Part shown: one piece after another, positions 48,248 to 56,973 of the stretch
Layout of the letters: every line of letters starts with the position of its first letter
Numbering within the stretch: position 1 is the stretch's first letter
From: Calothrix sp. PCC 6303
GTDB taxonomy: Bacteria; Cyanobacteriota; Cyanobacteriia; Cyanobacteriales; Nostocaceae
Direction of reading: 5' to 3'
Length of the DNA stretch: 64,000 nt
Assembly: GCF_000317435.1 (NCBI RefSeq)
Contig: NC_019751.1
Coordinates: 4,588,001 to 4,652,000 of the forward strand
Notes under the pieces: generated by a model
Seen by the model: the letters and a program-made list of their open reading frames with translations, nothing else
Told to the model about the DNA's origin: nothing
Databases searched by the model: none
Made by a program: the position numbers and the translations under genes

Positions 48248-49642
48248 ATGACATTAAATTTATTTACAAAACCCGGAAATAAACAAATGATTGCTCTAAT
48301 TATTGGGGCAATAGTAATTACTGGGGGAGTTATTTATTATGGGGTTTCGCAGTTTGGCATCATCGGCAAAGCTACATCTCCAAAAGCAGAAACCCTGCCA
48401 GAAATCAAAAAGGTGACAGCTTTGGGACGGTTGGAACCGGAAATGAAGGTAATTCAACTATCTGCACCCAGCAACTTGGATGGCGATCGCGTGCTGGCTG
48501 TAATGGTTGCTGAAGGTGATAAGGTGAGTAAAGGGCAAATTATTGCGGTTCTGGATTCACGCGATCGCTTACGGGATGCAGCCCTAGTTGCCGAAAAACA
48601 GGTTGCCATGGCAAAGGCAAAACTCGCCCAAGTCAAAGCTGGTGCTAAAACTGGGGATATTCGGGCACAGCAGGCAGCAGTGGGACGTTTTCAGGCGCAA
48701 ACTCAAGGTGATAAAATTGGGCAGCAAGAAACTATCGCTCGTCTCCAAGCACAGTGGCAAGGGGATAGAGTTGGGCAGCAGGAAGTAATTGATAGATTGG
48801 CGGCACAGCTAGTGGGAGATCGAGATGCACAATTAGCGACAATTGGCAAGCTTTCCGCTGAATTAAAAAACGCCGAAGCTGAATATGAGCGTTACCGACA
48901 GTTATCCCAACAGGGTGCGATTTCCGCTTCCCTCTTTGATAGTAAGGGGTTGAGTGTGGAAACAGCCCGTCAGCAGTTGAGTGAGGCAAAAGCGATTTTG
49001 ACACGAATTGAGGCGACGGGAAATAAACAAATAAGTGAAGCCAGAACAGTATTAACTCGGATTGATGCCACTAATTCCAAGCAAATAAGTGAAGCCAAGA
49101 TTGCCCTAAGTCGTATCAATGCCACAGGTGGAAAACAAGTAACTGAAGCTAAAGCCACATTAAGTAGTATTGCTGAAGTTCGGAATGTAGATATCACGGT
49201 AGCACAAGCCGAAATTGAAAATGCTACTGCATCTTGGCAGCAAGCTAAGACTGAAGCCGAAGAAGCATATATTCGCGCCCCTATGGCAGGACAAATCCTC
49301 AAAATTCATAGTCGCCCTGGTGAGAAGATTTCGGATGATGGCATTGCCGAAATGGCACAGAATCAGCAAATGCTAGCTGTTGCAGAGGTATATCAAAGTG
49401 ATATCGCCAAGGTGAAATTGGGACAAAAGGCAATAATCACTGGACAAGCATTCACAGGGGAAGTCAAAGGGACAGTATCACAAATTGGATTACAGGTGAA
49501 CCGTCAAAATACCTTTGCTAACCAACCTGGTGAAAACATGGATAGAAGGGTTATCGAAGTCAAAATCTTGATAAATCAGGAGGATGTGAATCGTGTATCT
49601 GGGTTAACTAATTTACAAGTACAAACTGCAATTGAATTATAG
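48248..49642 (+). CDS. devB: DevB-family ABC exporter membrane fusion protein
   Basis: 464 residues from the ATG at 48248 (TTG at 48245 is adjacent). One N-terminal transmembrane helix (about 15-36) anchors it. The biotinyl-lipoyl half-motifs are GRLEPEMKVIQLSAPS...VLAVMVAEGDKVSKGQIIAVLD and YIRAPMAGQILKIHSRPGEKI. Between them is a long coiled-coil hairpin made of two sets of four 18-residue repeats. A beta-barrel domain (IITGQAFTGEVKGTVSQIG) ends the protein. With DevC and DevA it forms a MacB-like exporter working with TolC; the Anabaena prototype exports heterocyst glycolipids. This TetR-linked copy may export something else. Confidence 0.92.
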   Translation: MTLNLFTKPGNKQMIALIIGAIVITGGVIYYGVSQFGIIGKATSPKAETLPEIKKVTALGRLEPEMKVIQLSAPSNLDGDRVLAVMVAEGDKVSKGQIIAVLDSRDRLRDAALVAEKQVAMAKAKLAQVKAGAKTGDIRAQQAAVGRFQAQTQGDKIGQQETIARLQAQWQGDRVGQQEVIDRLAAQLVGDRDAQLATIGKLSAELKNAEAEYERYRQLSQQGAISASLFDSKGLSVETARQQLSEAKAILTRIEATGNKQISEARTVLTRIDATNSKQISEAKIALSRINATGGKQVTEAKATLSSIAEVRNVDITVAQAEIENATASWQQAKTEAEEAYIRAPMAGQILKIHSRPGEKISDDGIAEMAQNQQMLAVAEVYQSDIAKVKLGQKAIITGQAFTGEVKGTVSQIGLQVNRQNTFANQPGENMDRRVIEVKILINQEDVNRVSGLTNLQVQTAIEL

Positions 49643-49701
49643 ATCTTTTGCTTTTATTTATAACGGATGTTTGTTTTAGAAAATTCCAAGGAGACAATTA
49701 C

Positions 49702-50037
49702 ATGCTGCAATTAACCTACTTTTTACTTTGCCTTCTCGGATTTACTCTGCCAATATCACAATTTATTCCCTTCCTTGTGGAACATGGATTAAATCTGGAA
49801 CTTTTCATCCATCAATTATTTATTAATCGAATATCTACATTTTTTGGTATGGATGTATTTGTTTCCGCAGTTGTTGTCATAGTTATGATATTTGCCGAAG
49901 GTACAAGAATCCAAATGCGAAACTTATGGATTCCTATACTTTGTTTAGTAGTAGGAATTTCTTTTAGTCTTCCCGTATTCTTATTAATGCGGCAAAAACA
50001 TCTTCATCATCAACAAAGCATCATCACTCCTATCTAA
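49702..50037 (+). CDS. Small DUF2834-like membrane protein in the exporter operon
   Basis: 111 residues from the ATG at 49702, preceded by AAGGAG at 49688-49693; an upstream TTG-type start at 49648 would lack such a site. Three hydrophobic helices are visible (about 2-20, 44-65 and 74-95), with the FFGMDVFVSAVVVIVMIFAEG pattern I associate with DUF2834. It lies between devB and devC on the same strand, 60 bp after devB and 25 bp before devC, so is very likely cotranscribed. Its role in export is unknown. Confidence 0.8.
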   Translation: MLQLTYFLLCLLGFTLPISQFIPFLVEHGLNLELFIHQLFINRISTFFGMDVFVSAVVVIVMIFAEGTRIQMRNLWIPILCLVVGISFSLPVFLLMRQKHLHHQQSIITPI

Positions 50038-50061
50038 TTATCTTATTTCTCTTCCTATATT

Positions 50062-51219
50062 ATGCCACCGAAAATATTCAAGAAAACACCGCTTGCATGG
50101 CGACAACTAATGAAGGAGAAAACTCGCCTCTTGGTTGCCGTTGCAGGTATTGCCTTCGCTGACATTTTAATGCTGCTCCAAATGGGCTTTGAGAGTGCAT
50201 TATATGATGCTTCAATTTTGCCTCACCGTCAATTAAATGCCGATTTGGTGTTAATTGATCCTTACATGCAAACCCTTTTTGCCGTGAAAAGTTTTCCCCG
50301 TGAACGGTTATATCAAACTTTGGCATCTGAGGGGGTTGTTTCTACTACTCCTGTTTATATTGCCTCTGGACAATGGCGCAATCCAGAAACCCGTTTGGAA
50401 AGAACTATTTTAGTTTGGGGTGTAGATCCGCTGCTGAAGACTTTCAAAATGCCAGAGGTCAATCAGAATTTGGGTCAAATAAAACAATTGAATACCGTGT
50501 TATTTGATATTGCTGGCAGACCAGATTATGGAGTAACTAAGGAGAATTTTTTAACTTTTGAAACTGAATTGAATAGTAAATCTGTAAATGTTGAAGGTCT
50601 GTTTATTAATGGGGCTTCTTTTGCCGCAGATGGAAATATAATTACTAGTGATTCCACTTTTTTGAACCTTTTTGCTGATAGAAAATCGGAAAAAATTGAG
50701 TTGGGTTTAATTAATTTACAGCCGGGAAGCGATGTTAAAAGGATACAAAAACAACTGATCGCAAATCTACCAAAAGATGTTTCGGTGTTGACGACTGAAG
50801 AGTTTGCTCAAATTGAAAAAACCTATTGGGCGAATAGTACTGCTATTGGTTTTATTTTTGGTATTGGTGTTGGTGTGGGTTTTATTGTGGGGATTGTGAT
50901 TGTTTATCAGATTCTCTATTCTGATGTTTCTGATCATTTACCTGAATATGCCACTTTGAAGGCGATGGGATATACCGATGGCTATTTGTTTGGGGTGCTG
51001 ATGCAGGAGGCTTTGTTGTTGGCTGTGTTGGGTTATATTCCTAGTTTTTTTGTGGTGTCTGGTTTGTATGTTTTGGCGGCGAATGCCACGATGTTGCCGA
51101 TTGTGATGACGGCTGAAAGGGCTGTGACGGTGTTTGTGATGACGATTGTGATGTGTAGCATTTCGGGGTTTGTGGCGATGGGTAAGTTGAGGAGTGCTGA
51201 TCCTGCTGATATTTTTTGA
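50062..51219 (+). CDS. devC: DevC-family ABC exporter permease
   Basis: 385 residues. One transmembrane helix near the N-terminus (about 23-45, after the LAWRQLMKEKTRLLVAVAGI start typical of DevC) is followed by a large periplasmic domain. Three C-terminal helices follow (about 268-290, 318-340 and 352-372), the MacB/FtsX-like four-helix arrangement. It ends KLRSADPADIF, a characteristic terminus of this family. It should pair with the DevA ATPase and the DevB fusion protein. The gap to devA is 185 bp and contains a purine-rich repeat. Confidence 0.93.
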   Translation: MPPKIFKKTPLAWRQLMKEKTRLLVAVAGIAFADILMLLQMGFESALYDASILPHRQLNADLVLIDPYMQTLFAVKSFPRERLYQTLASEGVVSTTPVYIASGQWRNPETRLERTILVWGVDPLLKTFKMPEVNQNLGQIKQLNTVLFDIAGRPDYGVTKENFLTFETELNSKSVNVEGLFINGASFAADGNIITSDSTFLNLFADRKSEKIELGLINLQPGSDVKRIQKQLIANLPKDVSVLTTEEFAQIEKTYWANSTAIGFIFGIGVGVGFIVGIVIVYQILYSDVSDHLPEYATLKAMGYTDGYLFGVLMQEALLLAVLGYIPSFFVVSGLYVLAANATMLPIVMTAERAVTVFVMTIVMCSISGFVAMGKLRSADPADIF

Positions 51220-51340
51220 TGGGAAATTAATATAAGAGTTTTAACGCAGAGTTTCGCAGTAGACGCTTTGCGGCTTGCCGTAGGCTGGGAAGCGCAGAGG
51301 TAGCAGAGAAGAAGAGAGAAGAGAGAAAGAGAAAGAGAAG

Positions 51341-51379
51341 AGGGAAATACAAGAGGGAAATACAAGAGGGAAATACAAG
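51341..51379 (+). repeat. Tandem repeat of 13 bp, three copies, in a purine-rich devA leader
   Basis: The unit AGGGAAATACAAG is repeated three times without mismatch. It is preceded by a 43-nt run of only A and G (51305-51347, overlapping the first unit). It lies 25 bp before the devA start and just ahead of the AAGGGGG ribosome-binding site. Slippage here would change the spacing of the devC-devA leader. Confidence 0.85.
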
Positions 51380-51404
51380 AGAGGAATAAAAAGGGGGTCA
51401 ATAT

Positions 51405-52106
51405 ATGGCGGTTATTTCTATTAGTAATCTCAATCACTATTTTGGGGAGGGAGGTTTAAGAAAGCAGGCTTTGTCTGATATCAATTTGCAGATTCAGGCG
51501 GGGGAAATTATTATTATGACTGGTCCTTCGGGTTCGGGTAAAACTACTTTATTGACTTTGATGGGTGGTTTGCGTTCAGCGCAGGAGGGCAGTTTAAATA
51601 TTTTAGGTCAGGAAATTTGTGGTGCGAATAAAAGGGAGTTAACGCAACTTCGTCGCAATATTGGTTATATTTTTCAGGCGCACAATTTGATGATGTTTTT
51701 GACTGCTAAGGAAAATGTGCGGATGTCTTTGGAGTTGCATGAGGAGTTTTTACACCAGGATTTAAATGCCGTTGCTGTGGAAATTTTGGAACATGTTGGA
51801 TTAGGTGAACGTGTTGATTATTACCCAGAAAATTTGTCGGGGGGACAACGACAGCGGGTAGCGATTGCCCGTGCTTTGGTAAGTCGTCCCAAGATTGTCT
51901 TGGCTGATGAACCGACAGCAGCTTTGGATAAAAAGTCGGGAAGGGATGTGGTGGAGTTGATGCAGAAGTTGGCAAAGGAACAAGGTTGTACTATTTTGTT
52001 GGTGACTCACGATAATCGAATACTGGATATTGCTGATCGAATTGTTTATATGGAGGACGGTAGACTTGTCAGCAATGATGTGGATTTGATGACTAAAATG
52101 AGCTAG
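51405..52106 (+). CDS. devA: DevA-family ABC exporter ATP-binding protein
   Basis: 233 residues. Walker A GPSGSGKTTLL (about 39-49), Q-loop near FQAHNLM, ABC signature LSGGQRQRVAIARAL, Walker B IVLADEPTAALD and switch His in LLVTHDNRI are all present. It starts MAVISISNLNHYFGEGGLRKQALSDI, the usual DevA opening. A purine-rich ribosome-binding site AAGGGGG precedes the ATG. It powers the DevBC exporter encoded directly upstream; it is the last gene of the operon. Confidence 0.95.
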   Translation: MAVISISNLNHYFGEGGLRKQALSDINLQIQAGEIIIMTGPSGSGKTTLLTLMGGLRSAQEGSLNILGQEICGANKRELTQLRRNIGYIFQAHNLMMFLTAKENVRMSLELHEEFLHQDLNAVAVEILEHVGLGERVDYYPENLSGGQRQRVAIARALVSRPKIVLADEPTAALDKKSGRDVVELMQKLAKEQGCTILLVTHDNRILDIADRIVYMEDGRLVSNDVDLMTKMS

Positions 52107-52250
52107 TTTTGTTTATTTTAATCAATGTTACTAGTTAACTAATTAAATTTAGAAAAAAGTCCCAAAAACATTGTAGATGTTATTAACTAACAAATCTAGT
52201 TGCAAATAGGTTGTAAAAAGGTTGATGAACATTGTCAATGAACAAAAACT

Positions 52251-53423
52251 ATGTTTGAATCAAACAAATCTTCAGAGCTTTCTACGGATGCAAGACAATC
52301 TGCTTATGTTCAAAGTTCTGGTGGTTTTACAGATAAATTAGATACGACTTCTAGTATCAGTAAATCATCTTTATTTAGTGCTAATCCTAATCCTAATCCT
52401 TATGTAACTAGTGCTGCTATTAATCCAGATTTTAATGGTGACGGCAAAACTGACAAGATTTGGTTTAATACTCAAACTGGCGAAACTGCAATTTGGTTGA
52501 TGGATGGTGGCAATCCTAATGGTGTGATGCTTCCACAAAGCGCTGCTGAGTGGGATATGAAAATTGCTGATGTCAATGGTGATAACAAAACCGATTTATT
52601 TTGGCGTAACAAAAACTCAGGTGAATTAGTTGTTTGGGTGATGGATGGCGCAAATATTGTTTCCCAAACTAGTGTAGCAACTCTAGATAAAGCCTGGGAT
52701 TTTAGTATCGCGGATACAAATGGCGATCGCAAAACTGATCTAGTGTGGAATAATAAGCAAACTGGTGATAATGCTGTTTGGTTGATGGATGGTGGCACTA
52801 TTACCTCTGCTGAAATGCTCACCAAGACTGATTCTAATTGGACTTCCCGCGCTGGCGATTTTAACCGCGATGGTAAGACTGATTTGCTATGGCACAATAA
52901 GAGTACTGGTGAAAATGCTATCTGGTACATGGATGGAACCAAAGTTAATGGTGCCGGGTTACAAAGCTTTGGTGCTGGTTGGGATTTGACTTCCGGTGAC
53001 TTTGATGGCGATTTGAAGACTGATGTTTTATGGCACAATAACCAAACTGGTGAAAACAAGTTGTGGACATTTGATATTACTGGTGCTGCTGTTCAGTCAG
53101 ATTTGGCAACTATGGGTGCTGGCTCGAAGTACAGTATTGCAGATTTTGATGGTAACGGTAAAACTGATATTATCTGGCGTGATGAAAGCACCGGAACAAA
53201 CAAGGTTTGGTTGATGAATGGTGCTACTGTTACTGAGCAAGATGTACCCCAACTAGGATCAAATTGGAAGTATAGTGTTGGTGATTTTGATGGTAACGGC
53301 AGAGCAGATATATTCTGGAATAATGCTGACACAGGTGAGAACATGATCTGGTCTGTTGATGATCAAGGAAATCCCATCAGCACTAATACTGTTACTACTC
53401 CTAAGGGATGGATAACATACTAA
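52251..53423 (+). CDS. VCBS/FG-GAP repeat protein, seven repeats (copy 1)
   Basis: 390 residues. A low-complexity N-terminus (about 1-60, rich in Ser/Thr, ending NPNPNP) is followed by seven repeats of about 46 residues. Each has a calcium-loop-like core (FNGDGKTDKIW, VNGDNKTDLFW, TNGDRKTDLVW, FNRDGKTDLLW, FDGDLKTDVLW, FDGNGKTDIIW and FDGNGRADIFW) and a TGE-xxxWLMDG strand. Seven units predict a closed seven-bladed propeller binding Ca2+. No signal peptide is visible. A paralog of the same design follows 217 bp downstream. The role is unknown, possibly surface or adhesion. Confidence 0.88.
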   Translation: MFESNKSSELSTDARQSAYVQSSGGFTDKLDTTSSISKSSLFSANPNPNPYVTSAAINPDFNGDGKTDKIWFNTQTGETAIWLMDGGNPNGVMLPQSAAEWDMKIADVNGDNKTDLFWRNKNSGELVVWVMDGANIVSQTSVATLDKAWDFSIADTNGDRKTDLVWNNKQTGDNAVWLMDGGTITSAEMLTKTDSNWTSRAGDFNRDGKTDLLWHNKSTGENAIWYMDGTKVNGAGLQSFGAGWDLTSGDFDGDLKTDVLWHNNQTGENKLWTFDITGAAVQSDLATMGAGSKYSIADFDGNGKTDIIWRDESTGTNKVWLMNGATVTEQDVPQLGSNWKYSVGDFDGNGRADIFWNNADTGENMIWSVDDQGNPISTNTVTTPKGWITY

Positions 53424-53640
53424 TAAGTTCCAGCTTTCATGAAATATGAGTGAGATAGATCCTCGGTTTATTTTAAATCGAGGATCTATCAATATTTCTC
53501 ACTACTTAAAACATTTAATTTTGATATAAAAATAATATGTATATAAGATACATTTCAGGATAAATTGTTTGTTATTTTAGAACAGATTTAATTATCAGAA
53601 AAGATAAAATTTTGATAAATGTTAGGAATAAGTAAACATC

Positions 53641-54822
53641 ATGTTTGCATCAGAAAACCCCTTGAATGTTGCAGTTACAAATAATTCATCCAACTATCTT
53701 CATTCGTCTCCACATAGTCAAAATGATTTAAACACATTATCCGATTTTGGACGCGCATCAGAACAAGCAGCACTTCCTGCTAGTAATCCTAATCCTAATC
53801 CGATGTTTAGTAGTCCTTCAACTTATGCAGATTTTAACGGTGACGGAAGAAATGATAAAATTTGGCGAAATTCACAAACTGGAGAATTAGCCATTTGGCT
53901 AATGGATGGAACTAATGTAAATGGGACTATATTACCTCAAGTTAGTTCTGATTGGAATTTTCAGCTAGGTGATTTTAATCGTGATGGTAAAAGCGATCTT
54001 TTTTGGCGCAATCAAAAAACAGGAGAAAATGTTGTTTGGTTAATTGATGGAACTAATGTTTTTTCCACTGTAAATTTGGAAAAAATTGATGGTAATTGGA
54101 GTTCTACTATTACTGATTTCAACGGTGATGGCAAAAGTGATATTTTTTGGCGCAATAACACCACTGGAGAAAATGCAACTTGGTTAATCGATGGCACAAA
54201 AGTAACTACTGCTGCCTATTTAACGCAAACTGATTTATCTTGGTCTTTTACAACTGCTGATTTCAACCGTGATGGCAAAACTGACTTATTTTGGCGGAAT
54301 AATAGCACGGGAGAAACTGCCTCTTGGATTATGGATAGTACACAAATTAATGCTTCTTTCCTACAGAAAGTTGATACTTTTTGGAACTACACTACTGGGG
54401 ATTTTAATGGTGATCAGAGAACAGATATTTTGTGGAGAAATGAAGAAACAGGAGAAAATACTGTTTGGTTGATGAATGGAACTTTCATCTTCGGAGGAAC
54501 ATTAGGTAATGTGAGTTCTGATTGGAAAGCAACAATTAGCGATTTCAACGGAGATGGGAAGACTGATATCTTCTGGAGAAATGAAAAAACTGGCGAAAAT
54601 AATGCTTGGTTGATGGATGGTACCAGTGTTTCAACTTCTGCATTTTTACCAAAAACTGATGCTGCTTTAGAGTATAGTATTGGTGATTTAAATAATGACG
54701 GCAAGACTGATATTTTCTGGCGTAATAGACAAACTGGTGAGAATTTTGCTTGGTTTGTGAATGATACTACAGCTTCCAGTAGTTCGATAATTACTGTTTC
54801 TAAGGAATGGGAGTTGATTTAG
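53641..54822 (+). CDS. VCBS/FG-GAP repeat protein, seven repeats (copy 2)
   Basis: 393 residues, with the same layout as its neighbour: a Ser/Asn-rich N-terminus ending SNPNPNPM and seven 46-residue repeats. Cores are FNGDGRNDKIW, FNRDGKSDLFW, FNGDGKSDIFW, FNRDGKTDLFW, FNGDQRTDILW, FNGDGKTDIFW and LNNDGKTDIFW. Each repeat ends in a T-G-E ... W-L-(I/M)-DG strand. The repeats are more alike within this copy than across copies, suggesting internal homogenisation or recent expansion. No signal peptide is seen, so if it is exported, the route is unusual. Confidence 0.88.
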   Translation: MFASENPLNVAVTNNSSNYLHSSPHSQNDLNTLSDFGRASEQAALPASNPNPNPMFSSPSTYADFNGDGRNDKIWRNSQTGELAIWLMDGTNVNGTILPQVSSDWNFQLGDFNRDGKSDLFWRNQKTGENVVWLIDGTNVFSTVNLEKIDGNWSSTITDFNGDGKSDIFWRNNTTGENATWLIDGTKVTTAAYLTQTDLSWSFTTADFNRDGKTDLFWRNNSTGETASWIMDSTQINASFLQKVDTFWNYTTGDFNGDQRTDILWRNEETGENTVWLMNGTFIFGGTLGNVSSDWKATISDFNGDGKTDIFWRNEKTGENNAWLMDGTSVSTSAFLPKTDAALEYSIGDLNNDGKTDIFWRNRQTGENFAWFVNDTTASSSSIITVSKEWELI

Positions 54823-54885
54823 ATAATAGTAGTTGGGATATAATATTGTGGGCGCAAACAATCGCGCCCAGTGTAATCTTATGGC

Positions 54886-55941
54886 TTATTTAGGTAGCTG
54901 CCAAACTTTAATGGATTTATCACCACTACCACTATATACAGTTGTGCGATCGCGTGTGAAGACAAAAGCATATATTCCCCCTGCATGTCCCTGTAAAGAT
55001 ATTAATGGTTTTGCCGTTTTAATGTCGTAAATCATTGCCTGTTGATTCAAACCACTGGCAAAGAATGTTTTTCCATCTGGACTAATAACTAAACTATCGA
55101 CACCGGGACTATTTACAGATGTATTATAATTTAGTTTACTTGTTTTTAAATTCCAAGCTTTGAGGTTTTTCCCATCAGTCTGTTGTAATGGAGTAGATTG
55201 AAAATCATCATTATAACCACCACTCATCAATGTTTCTCCATCTGGGGTGACTGCTAGCGATAAACTAGCAGATGCAGGGAGAGAAGATTGTTTATTTACT
55301 GGTGGTAAAAAAGTTTGAAGTTGCTTAACTGTAGCAATATCCCAAACACGAACTTTGCCCTTTGCTTCACCGCCGCTGAATAATTTTTTTCCATCTAGAC
55401 TAATTGCTAAAACTCTTGCTTCTGCTTTTAAAATTAGCGGAACTTTGCCTGTTTTTATATCCCAAAAACGAATTATTTTATCTTCACTGCTACTCATTAA
55501 TCTGCTTCCATCTGGAGTGATAACAAATGATGAAATATTACTTTTAGGCACCACTAGATTTCTGATAATTTTTCCAGTTCTACTATCCCAAAATTTAATT
55601 GTTTGGTTGTCGCAACTAGCCACTATTGTTCCATCTGGAGTAAAAGCTAAATATTTAATTGCTTCTACATGTCCAGTTAAATCAAATAGTTTTTTTCCTG
55701 TTTTTACATCCCATAACTTGATGATTTTATTGTCATCACCACTAGCAAGTATTTCTTGATTTGGAGAAAGTGCTAATGCACGAACTGGTGCGGTATGTCC
55801 TGATAATGTCAGCTTGGCTTTGGTAATAATTTTTATCTGCTTTGATGTATCTGCAATCGTGGAAAGTTGAGTAATACTGAAACATGCTGAAAAGCTGAAT
55901 ACTCCAACAGCAAGACTTTTGAGTAAAGTAGATGACTGCAT
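54886..55941 (-). CDS. Exported WD40-repeat protein
   Basis: 351 residues. A hydrophobic N-terminal segment (about 8-26) looks like a signal sequence, with a cysteine in FSAC that could be a weak lipobox. About seven WD40 units follow, with GH...LWD spacing: LSGHTAPVRALALSPN...IKLWDVKTG, LTGHVEAIKYLAFTPD...IKFWDSRTG, IIRFWDIKTG, VRVWDIATV and a final LQGHAGGIYAFVFTRD...IKVWQL. It probably forms a beta-propeller scaffold in the periplasm. Partner unknown. It is convergent with the VCBS gene pair. Confidence 0.88.
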   Translation of the reverse strand: MQSSTLLKSLAVGVFSFSACFSITQLSTIADTSKQIKIITKAKLTLSGHTAPVRALALSPNQEILASGDDNKIIKLWDVKTGKKLFDLTGHVEAIKYLAFTPDGTIVASCDNQTIKFWDSRTGKIIRNLVVPKSNISSFVITPDGSRLMSSSEDKIIRFWDIKTGKVPLILKAEARVLAISLDGKKLFSGGEAKGKVRVWDIATVKQLQTFLPPVNKQSSLPASASLSLAVTPDGETLMSGGYNDDFQSTPLQQTDGKNLKAWNLKTSKLNYNTSVNSPGVDSLVISPDGKTFFASGLNQQAMIYDIKTAKPLISLQGHAGGIYAFVFTRDRTTVYSGSGDKSIKVWQLPK

Positions 55942-56096
55942 TGAAGGTAATACAAGTAATTTTTGATATTGTATACTGAGTCAAAAATATAAAGTGAATC
56001 CAATTTCAGATCAAGTGCCCAAATGCCCAAATTCTTGACAACGACTTTGCAAAGATCACAGAATATTTCTTAAATATCGGAAATCTAATTTTGATT

Positions 56097-56840
56097 GTGA
56101 TTAAAAAACTGTTGATTTCAATTTTGTTTTTCTGCTACTGCTGGCTTTTACCAGTTGGAGAAACAAACCTCCGTTGTGTTGAAGCCTCTACCATCCAAGA
56201 AACATTTTATCAACAGCGCACGATTCACAACCCCGATGGGATTGGCAAATTTTATATGGGAAGGGAAATTGCCCATGTTATGGGACATACTGGAGCAATG
56301 TGGTTAGAACGTCCTAGTCGAGAAGTTGAGGAAAAACCTAGTAAAATTGTTGACGCTTTGCACTTGCAACCTGATGATGTTGTTGCTGATATTGGTGCAG
56401 GTACAGGTTATCTGAGTTTTCTGATTGCTCCCACACTAACACAGGGTAAGGTTTTGGCTGTAGATATTCAACCAGAGATGCTAGATATTATTGAGTTTTT
56501 TAAGCAAGAAAAGCAAATAAATAATGTTGAACCGATTTTAGCAAGCATTAGTAACCCTAATTTACCTGCTACAAGTGTGGATTTGGCAATTATGGTGGAT
56601 GCATATCACGAATTTGAATATCCCCGCGAGATGATGGAGGGGATTTTTCAGGGGTTGAAACCTGGGGGTAGAGTGGCTTTGGTGGAATATCGAGGAGAAA
56701 ATCCATTTATTGCCATTAAGGGACTGCACAAAATGACACAGAAGCAAGTGAAGCAAGAAATGCAAGCGGTTGGTTTACAGTGGCAAGAGACTCAGAGATT
56801 GCTACCGCAGCAGCATTTAATGATTTTTGCAAAGGAGTAA
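56097..56840 (+). CDS. Class I SAM-dependent methyltransferase with N-terminal signal-like segment
   Basis: About 247 residues from the GTG at 56097; a TTG at 56091 is equally possible. The first 25 residues (IKKLLISILFFCYCWLLPVG) look like a signal peptide or anchor. Motif I is VVADIGAGTGYLSFLI, motif II VLAVDIQPEML and motif III near VDLAIMVDAYHEF, followed by LKPGGRVALVEYRGE. The segment MGHTGAMWLERPSREVEEKPSKIVDAL precedes motif I. Enzyme class is clear but substrate is not. A methyltransferase outside the cytoplasm would need AdoMet there, so the segment may instead be a membrane anchor. Confidence 0.85.
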   Translation: MIKKLLISILFFCYCWLLPVGETNLRCVEASTIQETFYQQRTIHNPDGIGKFYMGREIAHVMGHTGAMWLERPSREVEEKPSKIVDALHLQPDDVVADIGAGTGYLSFLIAPTLTQGKVLAVDIQPEMLDIIEFFKQEKQINNVEPILASISNPNLPATSVDLAIMVDAYHEFEYPREMMEGIFQGLKPGGRVALVEYRGENPFIAIKGLHKMTQKQVKQEMQAVGLQWQETQRLLPQQHLMIFAKE

Positions 56841-56973
56841 ATTTCAGCCTGTATTTTTCTTTCCCCTCGGAAAAAATATTTCCAACAATTAAATATGCAT
56901 TACCCAGAAATTATGCTTGGGGGAACAATCGTGCTCCTAACGGAGAAGCAACTACGATATGGTAGGCTATCTC

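Noticed and set aside
51341-51379. Possible CRISPR array
   Set aside because: Three abutting 13-bp units without spacers are a simple tandem repeat. The regular repeats elsewhere (VCBS, pentapeptide) are coding.
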